NCBI GenBank assembly: GCA_023410475.1 | Contig: JAEYPS010000021.1 | Span: 96,738-160,737, forward strand | Source: Bacillota bacterium | Lineage (GTDB): Bacteria > Bacillota > Clostridia > Christensenellales > SZUA-584 | Length of the DNA: 64,000 nt | Direction of reading: 5' to 3' | Part shown: positions 49,826-59,067 of the stretch, in pieces | How the letters are laid out: every line of letters starts with the position of its first letter | How positions within the stretch are numbered: position 1 is the stretch's first letter | The notes under the pieces: generated by a model | Database searches by the model: none | What the model was told of the DNA's origin: nothing | What the model saw: the letters and a program-made list of their open reading frames with translations, nothing else | Position numbers and translations under genes: made by a program

Positions 49826-50551
49826 ATGCACATAGAAGTTGACACTCACACGCACACGGTGCTGTCGGGGCACGCACACTCGACTATCATGGAAAACGCC
49901 GCCGCGGCGGCAAGGCTGGGGCTTAAAGGCATAGTCATGACCGACCACGGACCGCGCATACACGCGGCTCCGCCCGATTACAACATTGGCACGTACGCGT
50001 ATCTTCCGACGCATATCAGCGGCGTGAGGATATACAGCGGAATAGAGGCCAATATCGTCGATTTTGAAGGCTCTATAGATATACGCGACAGATACCTCAA
50101 GCAGCTCGATTTCGCTATAGCGGGTATGCACGAAGTGGTTATCGATCCCGGCGGAAAGGCGAAGAATACTAAAGCTGTTATAGGCGCTTTAAACAACAAA
50201 TATGTCGATATAATATCCCATCCGGATAACCCCTCTTATGAGCTCGATTACGAGGCGGTCATAAGGGAAACGGCAAGGCTTGGAAAACTCGTTGAAATAA
50301 ACGACCACAGCTTTGAATACCGCAGCGGCGGCATAGAGATTGCCAGAGTTTTGCTTGATCTTTGCAGTAAGCACGGCGTGAGGGTAGCGGTTTCGAGCGA
50401 CGCTCATTCGGCGTTTGGCATAGGCAAGTTTAACGCCGCAAAGCAGCAGCTCGAAATAAACGGTTTCCCGGAGTCGTTGATAGTCAATCTTACGATGGAG
50501 CGCTTTGAAGGCTACCTTGACGAGCGTACAAAGCGTATAGAAAAAGCTTAA
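49826..50551 (+). CDS. PHP-domain phosphoesterase, YcdX type
   Basis: A 241-residue metal-dependent phosphatase of the PHP superfamily. Metal-binding residues are visible in VDTHTHTVLSGHAHS, MTDHGPRIH, GIEANIVD, AGMHEVV, ISHPDNPSYEL and VSSDAHSAFGIG. YcdX-type enzymes bind three zinc ions; the natural substrate is not known. The gene follows metH by 21 bases with GGAG before the ATG and may be cotranscribed, but no functional link to methionine is evident. A terminator follows. Confidence 0.9.
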   Translation: MHIEVDTHTHTVLSGHAHSTIMENAAAAARLGLKGIVMTDHGPRIHAAPPDYNIGTYAYLPTHISGVRIYSGIEANIVDFEGSIDIRDRYLKQLDFAIAGMHEVVIDPGGKAKNTKAVIGALNNKYVDIISHPDNPSYELDYEAVIRETARLGKLVEINDHSFEYRSGGIEIARVLLDLCSKHGVRVAVSSDAHSAFGIGKFNAAKQQLEINGFPESLIVNLTMERFEGYLDERTKRIEKA

Positions 50552-50561
50552 TAATATTCGG

Positions 50562-50588
50562 CGGATATAAGCTTGTATCCGGATTTTT
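50562..50588 (+). terminator. Terminator after the PHP gene
   Basis: CGGATA (50562-50567) pairs with TATCCG (50576-50581), followed by TTTTT at 50584-50588. A second AT palindrome (AAAAATCTATAGATTTTT, about 50599-50616) lies just behind it. Confidence 0.7.
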
Positions 50589-50705
50589 GCGGTTTCCTAA
50601 AAATCTATAGATTTTTTGGGTGAAAATAGTATACTATTAGTTAACGTGCATTTATTATGTACTTTTTTGGCATCATATTTTTATTTTTTTGGAGGCCCTT
50701 GTCTT

Positions 50706-53700
50706 ATGAACAGCAATGTCAGGAAGAAGCTTTCGGAGCTTCGCGAGGAGTGTACGCTGCGAAACCTGTTCTGCATCATATGCAGCAACGGAGACAATGT
50801 AGCGGCGGAGTATAAAGAGGACTCAGAGATTCGCAAGCTTACATACTCCGATTACGAGAGAATAACGTTCGCAGGGGCGAAAAAGCTCTCCGAAAGGCTG
50901 TCTGGCACAGAGCGTAACACGTTCGTCGCTCTAAGATACGCGAATAATCCGCTCTGGCCCGCGGCGTTCTGGTCTTTGGTGCTCGCGGGCTTTAGGCCGC
51001 TTCTTCTCGACGCGGCTTCTGACGATACACAGGTAATGCACGTTTTAAGACAGGCCGGCTCGCGAACTATTGTTACCGATACCGAAGTGGGCGTTGCCGG
51101 GGTAACGAGGGTATCGCCCGACGAGTTTTTGAGCTATGACGCGACTGATACCGACTTTATACCTCAATATTCGGATGCGCTCGCGCTGTGTACGTCGGGG
51201 ACAACGGCGACTCCGAAGGTATACGTATATGACGAGCAGGCTCTTTGCGACCAAGTGCTGCTTGCTGACTATATAAGCAAACAGAACAAGGATATAGTCC
51301 ACGACGGCGTGATAAAGCAGCTCGCGTTCCTGCCGTTCCATCATATATTCGGATTCATTGCGGTCTACATGTGGTATTCGTTCTTCGGCAAGACGATAGT
51401 CTATATAAAGAACAAGACCGCGGAAGTTATTCTCTCCGCTTGCAAGGATCATAATGTTACTCACATATACGCCGTGCCGCTGCTTTGGAACAACGTAGCG
51501 AAGGGTATAATACGCAAGGCAAAGCTTCAGGGTGAAAAGACTTATGAGAAGCTCATAAACGCAAGCGATCTTAGCATAAAGATCCAAAGGCGGCTCGGGG
51601 CATCCGGCAGAAAGCTCGTATCAAAGCTGTTTTTCAAGGAGCTGCAGCAAAAGCTTGTAGGCGGCGGTATTCAGATGCTGATAAGCGGCGGAGGGCATAT
51701 ACAGCCCGATGCCATAAAGCTTATAAACTCTATAGGCTACAACCTTGTATCGGGCTTTGGCATGACGGAGACGGGCATAGATTCCGTCGAGCTTTCAAAC
51801 GATATTGACAAGCGCCTCGCGGCCAGCGTCGGCAAGCCGTTTTCGCCTATGGAATACCGCATCGTCTACGAGAAGCAGGGCGACAGGACGGGAGAGCTTC
51901 AGATAAGAGGCGAGGCCATACACTCGGGCAGGATGGTTGACGGCGTTTACATCGCGAGGGAGACTTCGGACGGCGGTTGGTTCTCGTCGGGCGATATCGC
52001 GAGGGTGGAGGACGGCTGCTATTATATTGAAGGCAGACTCAAAGAAGTCATAGTCGGAGAGTCGGGAGAGAACGTCTATCCCGACGAGCTTGAAGACAGC
52101 TTTTCCGAGCTGCCGAACGCCGAGCATATCTGTGTGGCGGGCATAGCCGCGAAAGGCGTGTATGATGACACGTCGCTTATAGTCTATATGGGCGACAACG
52201 GCGAAGACGCAGAGAAGGAAAAAGAGCTAATATCTGAGATTACAAGGATAAACGGTCTGCTGCCCATATACAAAAAGCTCAAGCGCGCGTATCTCTCGCT
52301 CGACCCGCTTCCGCTCGCGAACGGAATAAAGGTAAAGCGTCAGAAGGTAAAAGAGGCTATTGAGCGCGGGCAGGGCAGATTTGAGGAGATAGACATCAAG
52401 GCCGGAGCGCTGAAGAGAAGCGCGGCTGAAACCAAAAGCCCCGAAGCCGGCGGTTACGATAAGGCGGAGTTTGCGGATATAACCGAGAAAGTAAGGGAGA
52501 TATTCGCCGACGTGCTTGGCATAGACCCCGGGAGCATAAAGGACAACGACCACTTTATCGACGACCTCGGCGGCGACAGCCTCTCGAGCCTCGGCGTGTT
52601 CTCGAAGGCCGAGGAGATATACGACGTTATAATACCCGACACAGAATATTTCACTTGCGCCAGCGTTGCAGACCTTTCTAAGCTGCTGTACCGCAAGCTG
52701 CATAATATTGAAGGCACGAGGGAGGACATAAAGCCGCAGGAAGCAAGGAAGATCACACGCTTTGAGGATTCGAGAGAATACGAGGAGTACGCGATGAGAA
52801 GGCTCATGATCAGCAGTGCGAATATTAAAGATCCTTATTTTGTCGCGCACGATTCGGTGCTGCTTGATACGTCGGTAGTTGACGGCCGGGAGGTCATCAA
52901 CCTTGCTTCTTACAATTACGTGGGCATGTCTGGCCACCCGAGGACGGCGCAGGCAGCCAAGGAAGCCATAGACAAATACGGAACGTCCGCTTCGGGCTCA
53001 AGGCTCATCGCGGGCGAAAAGACGCTGTTCCGTGAGCTTGAAAAGGCTATAGCGGCGTGGAAGCACACGGACGACGCCATAGTGCTTGTAGGCGGGCATT
53101 CCACAAACGTTACTTTTGTGGGAAACTTCTGCAACGAGAGGGACCTTATACTCTACGACGCGCTGTCGCACAACTCTGTAGTTCAGGGATGCCAGCTTTC
53201 CAAGAGCGACACGAAGGCTTTTCCGCATAACGACTTTGAGGCTCTCGAGCATATGCTGAGGGCCGCGAGGGACAAATACGAGAAGATACTCATTATCGTC
53301 GAAGGAGTATATTCGATGGACGGCGACATAGCGCCAATACCCGATTTCGTGGCTCTGAAAAAGAAGTACGGCGCGTTCCTGATGGTGGACGAGGCGCACT
53401 CGAGCTGCGTTATAGGCAAAAGAGGCGAAGGCGTAGACGATTACTTTGACCTGCTGCCAGGTGATATAGACATAAAGATGGGTACGCTGTCAAAAGGGCT
53501 CGGCACCTGCGGAGGCTATATAGCGGGCGAGAAAGGGCTTATAGACTTTCTGCACTATCTGCTGCCGGGGTTCGCGTTCTCGGTGGGCATAAGCCCGCCG
53601 CTCGCGGCCGCCGCGCTTGAGGCAGTCAACATAATGCGTGAAGGCAACCCGAAGGTAAAAGCGCTTCATGACAATATCGATTACTTTATAGCGCAGGCAA

Positions 53701-53960
53701 AGGAGAGGGGTTTCAACACGTGCCTCGCGAAGGAAACCGCTATTGTGCCTATTTTGGTGGGAGAGGACGCAGACGCATACATTCTCTCAACAAAGATGCT
53801 CGAGAGGGGCGTGTTCGTGCCTCCTGCGGTATACCCCGCAGTACCCAAGCACCAGGCAAGGCTGCGGTTCTGCCTGACAAGCGAGCATAAGAGGGAGCAG
53901 CTTGACAGCGCGCTTGATATCCTCGAGGTATTATATAAGGAAATGGAGATAAAGAAATAA
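50706..53960 (+). CDS. Acyl-AMP ligase / acyl carrier protein / alpha-oxoamine synthase fusion
   Basis: One polypeptide of 1084 residues. (1) AMP-dependent ligase, about 1-580: CTSGTTATPK (~162), FGMTETG (~353), SSGDIARVEDG, GRLKEVIVGESGENVYPDEL (~454) and the late Lys in NGIKVKRQ; all core motifs are present. (2) Carrier domain, about 590-670, with the phosphopantetheine Ser in GGDSLSS (~623). (3) Fold-type I PLP domain, about 690-1080, of the KBL/BioF/serine palmitoyltransferase family: LASYNYVGMSGHP, GSRLIAGEK, DALSHNSV, MVDEAHSS and the PLP Lys in GTLSKGLGT (~929). Expected chemistry: activate an acid, load it on the carrier, condense it with an amino acid and release an aminoketone. The ATG at 50706 follows GGAGG; an earlier in-frame start is less likely. 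galE follows after four bases. Substrates unknown. Confidence 0.9.
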   Translation: MNSNVRKKLSELREECTLRNLFCIICSNGDNVAAEYKEDSEIRKLTYSDYERITFAGAKKLSERLSGTERNTFVALRYANNPLWPAAFWSLVLAGFRPLLLDAASDDTQVMHVLRQAGSRTIVTDTEVGVAGVTRVSPDEFLSYDATDTDFIPQYSDALALCTSGTTATPKVYVYDEQALCDQVLLADYISKQNKDIVHDGVIKQLAFLPFHHIFGFIAVYMWYSFFGKTIVYIKNKTAEVILSACKDHNVTHIYAVPLLWNNVAKGIIRKAKLQGEKTYEKLINASDLSIKIQRRLGASGRKLVSKLFFKELQQKLVGGGIQMLISGGGHIQPDAIKLINSIGYNLVSGFGMTETGIDSVELSNDIDKRLAASVGKPFSPMEYRIVYEKQGDRTGELQIRGEAIHSGRMVDGVYIARETSDGGWFSSGDIARVEDGCYYIEGRLKEVIVGESGENVYPDELEDSFSELPNAEHICVAGIAAKGVYDDTSLIVYMGDNGEDAEKEKELISEITRINGLLPIYKKLKRAYLSLDPLPLANGIKVKRQKVKEAIERGQGRFEEIDIKAGALKRSAAETKSPEAGGYDKAEFADITEKVREIFADVLGIDPGSIKDNDHFIDDLGGDSLSSLGVFSKAEEIYDVIIPDTEYFTCASVADLSKLLYRKLHNIEGTREDIKPQEARKITRFEDSREYEEYAMRRLMISSANIKDPYFVAHDSVLLDTSVVDGREVINLASYNYVGMSGHPRTAQAAKEAIDKYGTSASGSRLIAGEKTLFRELEKAIAAWKHTDDAIVLVGGHSTNVTFVGNFCNERDLILYDALSHNSVVQGCQLSKSDTKAFPHNDFEALEHMLRAARDKYEKILIIVEGVYSMDGDIAPIPDFVALKKKYGAFLMVDEAHSSCVIGKRGEGVDDYFDLLPGDIDIKMGTLSKGLGTCGGYIAGEKGLIDFLHYLLPGFAFSVGISPPLAAAALEAVNIMREGNPKVKALHDNIDYFIAQAKERGFNTCLAKETAIVPILVGEDADAYILSTKMLERGVFVPPAVYPAVPKHQARLRFCLTSEHKREQLDSALDILEVLYKEMEIKK

Positions 53961-53964
53961 GCAT

Positions 53965-54942
53965 ATGAAAGTATTGGTTACAGGGGGAGCGGGCTACATT
54001 GGCAGCCACGCCGTTCGCCAGCTTAAAAAAGTGGGTTACGAGCCGGTTGTATTCGACAACCTCTCGAAGGGACACGCTGAGGCGGTAAAGCACGCGGAGT
54101 TATTCAAAGGCGATCTTCTTGATAAGGAAAGCCTTAAGAGCTTTTTTAAAGCTCACAGCGTCGATGCTCTGATGCACTTCGCTGCATTCAGCCTCGTGGG
54201 CGAGTCTATGCAAAACCCTTATATGTATTACGAGAACAACGTCGCGGGGAGCCTTAACCTCCTAAAAGCCGCAATGGATGCGGGCGTAGGTAATGTAATA
54301 TTCTCGTCGACCGCAGCGGTTTACGGGGAGCCAGAAGTCGTGCCGATAACCGAGCAATGCGTGAAGAATCCTCTCAACGTGTACGGCAGGACAAAGCTTG
54401 TCATAGAAAATATGCTTAAAGACTTCTCCGATATATACGGGCTTAAGTATAAGGCGCTAAGATACTTCAACGCGGCTGGCGCGGACGAAGAGGGCGACAT
54501 AGGCGAAGACCACAGCCCGGAATCGCATCTTGTTCCCATAATATTTCAAAGCGTGAACGGGAAGCGTGACAAGCTTGTCGTTTACGGAGATGATTATCCT
54601 ACGCCCGACGGAACGTGCATAAGGGATTACATACACGTAACTGATCTCGCGGACGCGCATGTTCTCGCGCTTAAAAGCCTCGAGCAAGGCGCAAAGAGCG
54701 GCGCTTACAACCTCGGCAGCGAGAAGGGTTTTTCGGTGCTTGAGATTGTTAAGGCAGCCGAAAACGCCTGCGGACAGAAGATAACTTATGAGGTCGGCGG
54801 AAGAAGGCCGGGAGACCCGGCGGTGCTCGTCGCGTCGTCGGAGAGCATAAAAATAGAGCTAGGATGGCAGCCGAAATACGGCATCGAAGAGATACTGTCC
54901 AGCGCGTGGCGGTTCCACCGCGAGCATCCGGACGGGTATTAG
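53965..54942 (+). CDS. galE: UDP-glucose 4-epimerase
   Basis: Interconverts UDP-glucose and UDP-galactose with bound NAD. 325 residues: TGGAGYIGSH cofactor loop, FDNLSKGH, MHFAAFSLVGES, SSTAAVYGEP, the YxxxK pair in YGRTKL, RYFNAAGAD, GEDHSPESHLVPI and GTCIRDYIHVTDLA. These leave little doubt about the subfamily. It lies four bases behind the ligase-carrier-synthase gene, without a strong ribosome site of its own, so it should be translated from that mRNA. It may supply UDP-galactose for a glycolipid or wall polymer, or serve galactose catabolism with the GH36 enzyme. Confidence 0.95.
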   Translation: MKVLVTGGAGYIGSHAVRQLKKVGYEPVVFDNLSKGHAEAVKHAELFKGDLLDKESLKSFFKAHSVDALMHFAAFSLVGESMQNPYMYYENNVAGSLNLLKAAMDAGVGNVIFSSTAAVYGEPEVVPITEQCVKNPLNVYGRTKLVIENMLKDFSDIYGLKYKALRYFNAAGADEEGDIGEDHSPESHLVPIIFQSVNGKRDKLVVYGDDYPTPDGTCIRDYIHVTDLADAHVLALKSLEQGAKSGAYNLGSEKGFSVLEIVKAAENACGQKITYEVGGRRPGDPAVLVASSESIKIELGWQPKYGIEEILSSAWRFHREHPDGY

Positions 54943-55020
54943 TTTACAGAGCCGTTCACATATGGATTAAAAAAGGCACAGAATAATATTTTGTTGAGTA
55001 ATGAAATTGGGGTTAGGTAA

Positions 55021-56010
55021 ATGAGAAGCACGAAACGAATTGACTCATGTTATTTATTAAAGCACGGATGCGCGGCCGCCTTAATGGTATTATTGCTGAT
55101 ATTCGGGTCGTGCTCTGAGAAAGTGCCGACAGTCGTGCCGGCAGAATCCGTTTTTCCTTCTGCTTCTGTGTCTGTGGCTCCTGCGAAGACGCCTGTGCCT
55201 ACCGTAACGCCTGTGCAGATTCCGGCTTATACTTATAAAGGACAGGCTGTGAGCCTCGCGAGCGATTACGTCAACATAAGGCAGGAGCCGAGGATCGGAG
55301 CCAAGATAAAGGGAGAGTTTCCCGCAGGCGCGACCGCAGACGTTATTGAATATTCATATGGCTGGGCGAGAATCGTCTATAACAATACAGAAGGCTACGT
55401 CAGCCGCGACTATATATTTGAAATACTTTTTCCGGAGGTTGCAGTTCCTGTGGGTGACTGGGCGTCTGTCGTAATTAATCAGAAAAACCTGCTTCCCGAA
55501 GGTTTTGAAGTGAGCCTCGCTGATTTTGAGGGCGGACAGGTGGACGCGCGCATACTTGAGGTCTGCGAGAAGATGTTCGCGGACGCCAAGAAAGCGGGAG
55601 TCGACTTAAGGCTTATGGACGCGTACCGCAGCTACAAGACGCAAAGCGAGCAGTATGAAAAAAAAGTAAAGAGCATTATGGCAAAAAAAAGGCTCAGCCG
55701 CTCAAAGGCAGAGAAGGAAGCCGCGAAGATAACGGCGCGCCCGAACACCAGCGAGCACCAGACAGGGCTTGCGCTCGACATCGTGACCTCATCGTATAAA
55801 AAAAGAGACGCGGGTTTCGCCAAAACAAAGGCGTTCAAATGGCTTAATGAGAACGCGCATAATTACGGATTTACGCTGAGATACAAAAAGAATAAAGTCT
55901 CCGTTACAAAGGTGATATACGAGCCTTGGCACTGGCGGTTCGTAGGGGTAAAGGCCGCTGCAGATATGAAGATAAGCGGTCAGTGCCTTGAGGAATACTT
56001 CGGCTCATGA
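55021..56010 (+). CDS. VanY-type D,D-carboxypeptidase lipoprotein with SH3 domain
   Basis: A 329-residue exported protein. The signal peptide ends in a lipobox FGSC (C31), then a Pro/Ala/Val linker, a bacterial SH3 domain (about 75-140: SLASDYVNIRQEPRIGAKIK to YVSRDYIFE) that probably binds peptidoglycan, and a LAS-family zinc peptidase domain with SEHQTGLALDI (His and Asp ligands) and EPWHWRFVG (His ligand). It should trim the terminal D-Ala of wall peptides. There is no vanH/A/X or VanS/R gene nearby, so a general wall-maintenance role is more likely than glycopeptide resistance. Confidence 0.9.
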   Translation: MRSTKRIDSCYLLKHGCAAALMVLLLIFGSCSEKVPTVVPAESVFPSASVSVAPAKTPVPTVTPVQIPAYTYKGQAVSLASDYVNIRQEPRIGAKIKGEFPAGATADVIEYSYGWARIVYNNTEGYVSRDYIFEILFPEVAVPVGDWASVVINQKNLLPEGFEVSLADFEGGQVDARILEVCEKMFADAKKAGVDLRLMDAYRSYKTQSEQYEKKVKSIMAKKRLSRSKAEKEAAKITARPNTSEHQTGLALDIVTSSYKKRDAGFAKTKAFKWLNENAHNYGFTLRYKKNKVSVTKVIYEPWHWRFVGVKAAADMKISGQCLEEYFGS

Positions 56011-56201
56011 ATTAAGCATCCTCAAAGAAATCGAATATCAGCGTCCGGTCTTTTGAAGGTATTCGGAAGGCCGTATTTGTTTGCTGCGGCATGCGGTCTA
56101 AAGATTCTAAAATTTCCGCAAGCGCAATGCCACAACTTATCGGGGTGTAAATGCATGGCGAAAAGTGGTATCATATAAGCGATAAAGAAGAAGGATAAAG
56201 C
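56011..56201 (+). other. Intergenic gap before mutS2
   Basis: 191 bases without a supported gene, tRNA or terminator. TATCAT at about 56170-56175 may be the mutS2 -10, but no matching -35 hexamer is found. AAGGAT precedes the mutS2 ATG. Confidence 0.3.
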
Positions 56202-58544
56202 ATGAACGATAAAGTCTTTGAAAAGCTTGAATTCAATAAGATACTTAAGATGCTATCGGAAAGGACGCTCTCGGGCCCGGGAAGCGAGGCAGCGCTGAAG
56301 CTTCGTTCCCGAAAAAAGCTGGCGGAAATTGTTCGGCTTCAGAGCGAGACGCTCGAAGCCGAAAGCGTACTTATGCGCGAGCCTTCGTCGCCCATGAGTT
56401 CTTTCTCGGACATCACGTCCGAGACGCTGAGGCTCAAAGCCGGCGCGGACCTCGGGTGCAGGGAGCTGCTGAGGATACTAGGTATAATGAAAGCGGTGCG
56501 CAAAGCCAAGAGCGGCATCAAAAGACAGGACACGGGAACTAATATACTGCCGGACATGGCGCAAGCGCTCTTCTTTTCAGCACCCTTGATTACAGAACTC
56601 GACGCGGCGATAGCGAACGAGGACGAGCTTTCCGACTCTGCGTCGCCTGAGCTTTTTAATATCAGAAAAAGAATGATACGCGAGAACGAAGGCATACGCG
56701 AAAAGCTCGAATCCATAATACGCTCCTCGCAAAACAAGGATTATCTGCAGGACGCCATTGTGACGATGCGCAGCGGGCGTTACGTCGTTCCCGTAAAACA
56801 GGAGTTTAAAAGAAACGTTAAGGGGCTCATACACGACCAGTCGTCGAGCGGGCAGACGGTGTTTATAGAGCCTATGGAGGTCGTGGAGGCGAACAACCGT
56901 CTGCGTGAGCTTGAGCTGGCGGAGGCTGCGGAGGCGGAGAGAATACTGCACGTTTTCAGCGAGAAGCTCAGGGAGCACTGGCAGCAATTGAAGGACGACC
57001 TTGAGATACTCACAACGCTCGATGTTATATTCGCGAAGGCTTCGCTCGCGTCGTCGATGAAGGCGTCGCCTCCGGTGATGACGGAAGAAAAAACGCTCGT
57101 TATCAAAAACGGGAGGCATCCTCTCATAGACCCGAAAAACGTTGTGCCCGTCTCGCTGAGCATAGGAGACGGCTGCAGCGGGCTTATAATAACCGGCCCT
57201 AATACCGGAGGCAAAACGGTTACGCTCAAATTGGCGGGGCTGCTCGTGCTCATGGCGCAGAGCGGGCTGTTCGTGCCCGCCGACGGAGGCTCGACGCTGC
57301 CCGTATTTACGGGAATATACGCGGATATAGGCGACGAGCAGAGCATAGCGCAGAGCCTGAGCACGTTTTCGTCGCATATGTCCAACATAACGAGGATAAT
57401 AAAATACGCGGACGAAAACTCGCTTGTGCTGCTCGACGAGCTGGGCGCAGGCACCGACCCCGCCGAGGGCGCGGCGCTCGCGATGTCGATACTCGAAGAG
57501 CTTGCCGCAAGGCGCAGCTTCGTGCTGGCAACGACTCACTACAGCGAGATAAAGGCGTTCGCCACGGCTAACGACGTCTACCAGAACGCGTGCATGGAGT
57601 TCAATATAAAGACGCTGAGCCCAACATACAAACTGATCATGGGTATACCCGGTGTATCGAACGCTTTCGAGATATCGAAAAAGCTGGGGCTTAACGAGAG
57701 CATCATAGAGCGGGCGAGGCAGCATATGTCCGAGGAGACGATAAAGTTTGAACAGCTCATAGGCGAGGCCGAAAAACAGCGCGAGATCGCTCTCGAGAAG
57801 GAGAGGCAGGCCGAGAGCTTTCGGCGTACCGCTCAGTCGATAAAAGACAAGACGGACACCGAGCTCAAAAAAACTCAGGACAAAAGCCAGAAGATAATAG
57901 ACGGCGCAAACGAGAAGGCGCTTCAGATACTCAAGGAAGCAAGAGAAGAGGCTGAAAGGGTAATAAAGCAGCTCAAAGCCGCTAATACCGCGAGACAGGA
58001 GGATATAAACGAGGCGAGAAAGGAGCTTTTACAGCAGATAGAGCACACGTCCTCCAAGCTGCGCAAGAAGAAACAAGTGAAAAGCGGCGTCAAGCCGGAC
58101 GATATATCGGCGGGAGACACAGTGGAGCTTTTGAGCCACGGAATAAAGGCGTTTGTTTTAAAAGAGCCAAAGGAAGGCAGCGTATACGTGCAGGCGGGAG
58201 TGTTAAAAATGACAGTCCCGCTCGACGAGGTGGCTCCCGTAAAGCCTGATAAGGCGGTATCGCGCGTGGGCGGAGTCAAGCGGGCGGCCTCGGCGGCAGG
58301 GCTTGAGATAGACGTTCGCGGCATGACGCTCGACGAGGCTACGCTTGAGGCGGATAAATATCTTGACGACGCGTTTCTTTCGGGGCTAACCGAAGTGTCT
58401 ATAATACACGGCAAAGGCACGGGAGTGCTGCGCGCCGGAATACAGGATTTTTTAAGGAAGCACCACCATGTGGAAGCATACCGGCTCGGGCGCTACGGCG
58501 AAGGCGAGTCGGGAGTTACGATAGTGACGCTGAAATCGAGGTAA
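56202..58544 (+). CDS. mutS2: Endonuclease MutS2
   Basis: MutS-family ATPase of 780 residues. Core and clamp region about 1-310, ATPase with Walker A GPNTGGKT (332-339) and LLDELGAGTDPAEGAAL, a long charged coiled coil (about 515-630: EKQREIALEKERQAES and following), and a C-terminal Smr nuclease domain (about 705-780: DVRGMTLDEA, SIIHGKGTGVLRAGIQ). MutS2 proteins suppress recombination or, in Bacillus subtilis, split collided ribosomes; both roles have been reported. The next gene begins three bases after the stop. Confidence 0.95.
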   Translation: MNDKVFEKLEFNKILKMLSERTLSGPGSEAALKLRSRKKLAEIVRLQSETLEAESVLMREPSSPMSSFSDITSETLRLKAGADLGCRELLRILGIMKAVRKAKSGIKRQDTGTNILPDMAQALFFSAPLITELDAAIANEDELSDSASPELFNIRKRMIRENEGIREKLESIIRSSQNKDYLQDAIVTMRSGRYVVPVKQEFKRNVKGLIHDQSSSGQTVFIEPMEVVEANNRLRELELAEAAEAERILHVFSEKLREHWQQLKDDLEILTTLDVIFAKASLASSMKASPPVMTEEKTLVIKNGRHPLIDPKNVVPVSLSIGDGCSGLIITGPNTGGKTVTLKLAGLLVLMAQSGLFVPADGGSTLPVFTGIYADIGDEQSIAQSLSTFSSHMSNITRIIKYADENSLVLLDELGAGTDPAEGAALAMSILEELAARRSFVLATTHYSEIKAFATANDVYQNACMEFNIKTLSPTYKLIMGIPGVSNAFEISKKLGLNESIIERARQHMSEETIKFEQLIGEAEKQREIALEKERQAESFRRTAQSIKDKTDTELKKTQDKSQKIIDGANEKALQILKEAREEAERVIKQLKAANTARQEDINEARKELLQQIEHTSSKLRKKKQVKSGVKPDDISAGDTVELLSHGIKAFVLKEPKEGSVYVQAGVLKMTVPLDEVAPVKPDKAVSRVGGVKRAASAAGLEIDVRGMTLDEATLEADKYLDDAFLSGLTEVSIIHGKGTGVLRAGIQDFLRKHHHVEAYRLGRYGEGESGVTIVTLKSR

Positions 58545-58547
58545 GCT

Positions 58548-58982
58548 ATGGATATCGCGAGCGCGTGCCTTGTAGGCAAAAAGTGCAGATACGACGGAGA
58601 GTCGAGAGAAGACAAAGAAATTAAAAAACTCTACCTTGAGGGCAAGGTAAAAGCAGTCTGCCCCGAGTGCCTTGCGGGCCTTGCTATACCGCGCTGCCCG
58701 TCCGAGATATCGGGAGGAGAGGGCAAAGACGTTCTTGACGGTAACGCGGTCGTGATCGCCCAGGACGGCAGTAACAGGACGGCCGAGTTTCTTGAAGGAG
58801 CCTATAAGGCTTTGGAGGCGGCAAAGAGACAAGGCGCGAAACGAGCGTACATGAAATCGAAAAGCCCGTCGTGCGGCGTTACGGCGATATATGACGGTTC
58901 ATTTTCGGGCAAGCTGAAAAAGGGAAGCGGAGTTGCGAGCGAGCTGCTCCGCAGAAACGGCATAGAGGTAATCGAAGTATGA
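58548..58982 (+). CDS. DUF523 family protein
   Basis: A 144-residue protein of unknown function. Cys residues are conserved in ASACLVGKKCRYDG, AVCPECLAGLAIPR and SKSPSCGVTAIYDG, the signature of DUF523 (YbbK-like), suggesting a metal or Fe-S site (inference). GAGGT overlaps the mutS2 stop and the ATG follows closely, so it is in the mutS2 operon. Nothing in the sequence gives a substrate. Confidence 0.88.
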   Translation: MDIASACLVGKKCRYDGESREDKEIKKLYLEGKVKAVCPECLAGLAIPRCPSEISGGEGKDVLDGNAVVIAQDGSNRTAEFLEGAYKALEAAKRQGAKRAYMKSKSPSCGVTAIYDGSFSGKLKKGSGVASELLRRNGIEVIEV

Positions 58983-59021
58983 ATGTTTTATGAATAAACG
59001 GTTAAAACATATTTCAAATAT

Positions 59022-59050
59022 TTGTTTATCAAGGCCGTTGGTTTTATAAT
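59022..59050 (+). promoter_or_regulatory. Promoter of the two-component system genes
   Basis: TTGTTT (59022-59027), 17-base spacer and TATAAT (59045-59050), followed by GAGGTG and the response regulator ATG at 59068. Confidence 0.65.
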
Positions 59051-59067
59051 TGAACTGAGGTGATAGC

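Noticed and set aside
53965..54942. Reading the galE-like gene as a ketosphinganine reductase, by analogy with the epimerase-like reductase of Caulobacter
   Set aside because: The sequence has the specific GalE features (FDNLSKGH, AAVYGEP, YFNAAGAD, GEDHSPESHLVPI), so epimerase is far more likely.
55021..56010. Vancomycin-resistance VanY gene
   Set aside because: No vanHAX or vanRS genes are near, and the lipoprotein with SH3 domain fits an ordinary wall carboxypeptidase.
56577..57725. 382-codon open frame antisense to mutS2
   Set aside because: It has no recognisable domain and lies wholly against a gene with complete MutS2 motifs; it is Arg/Tyr/Leu-rich as expected from reverse reading of this codon usage.
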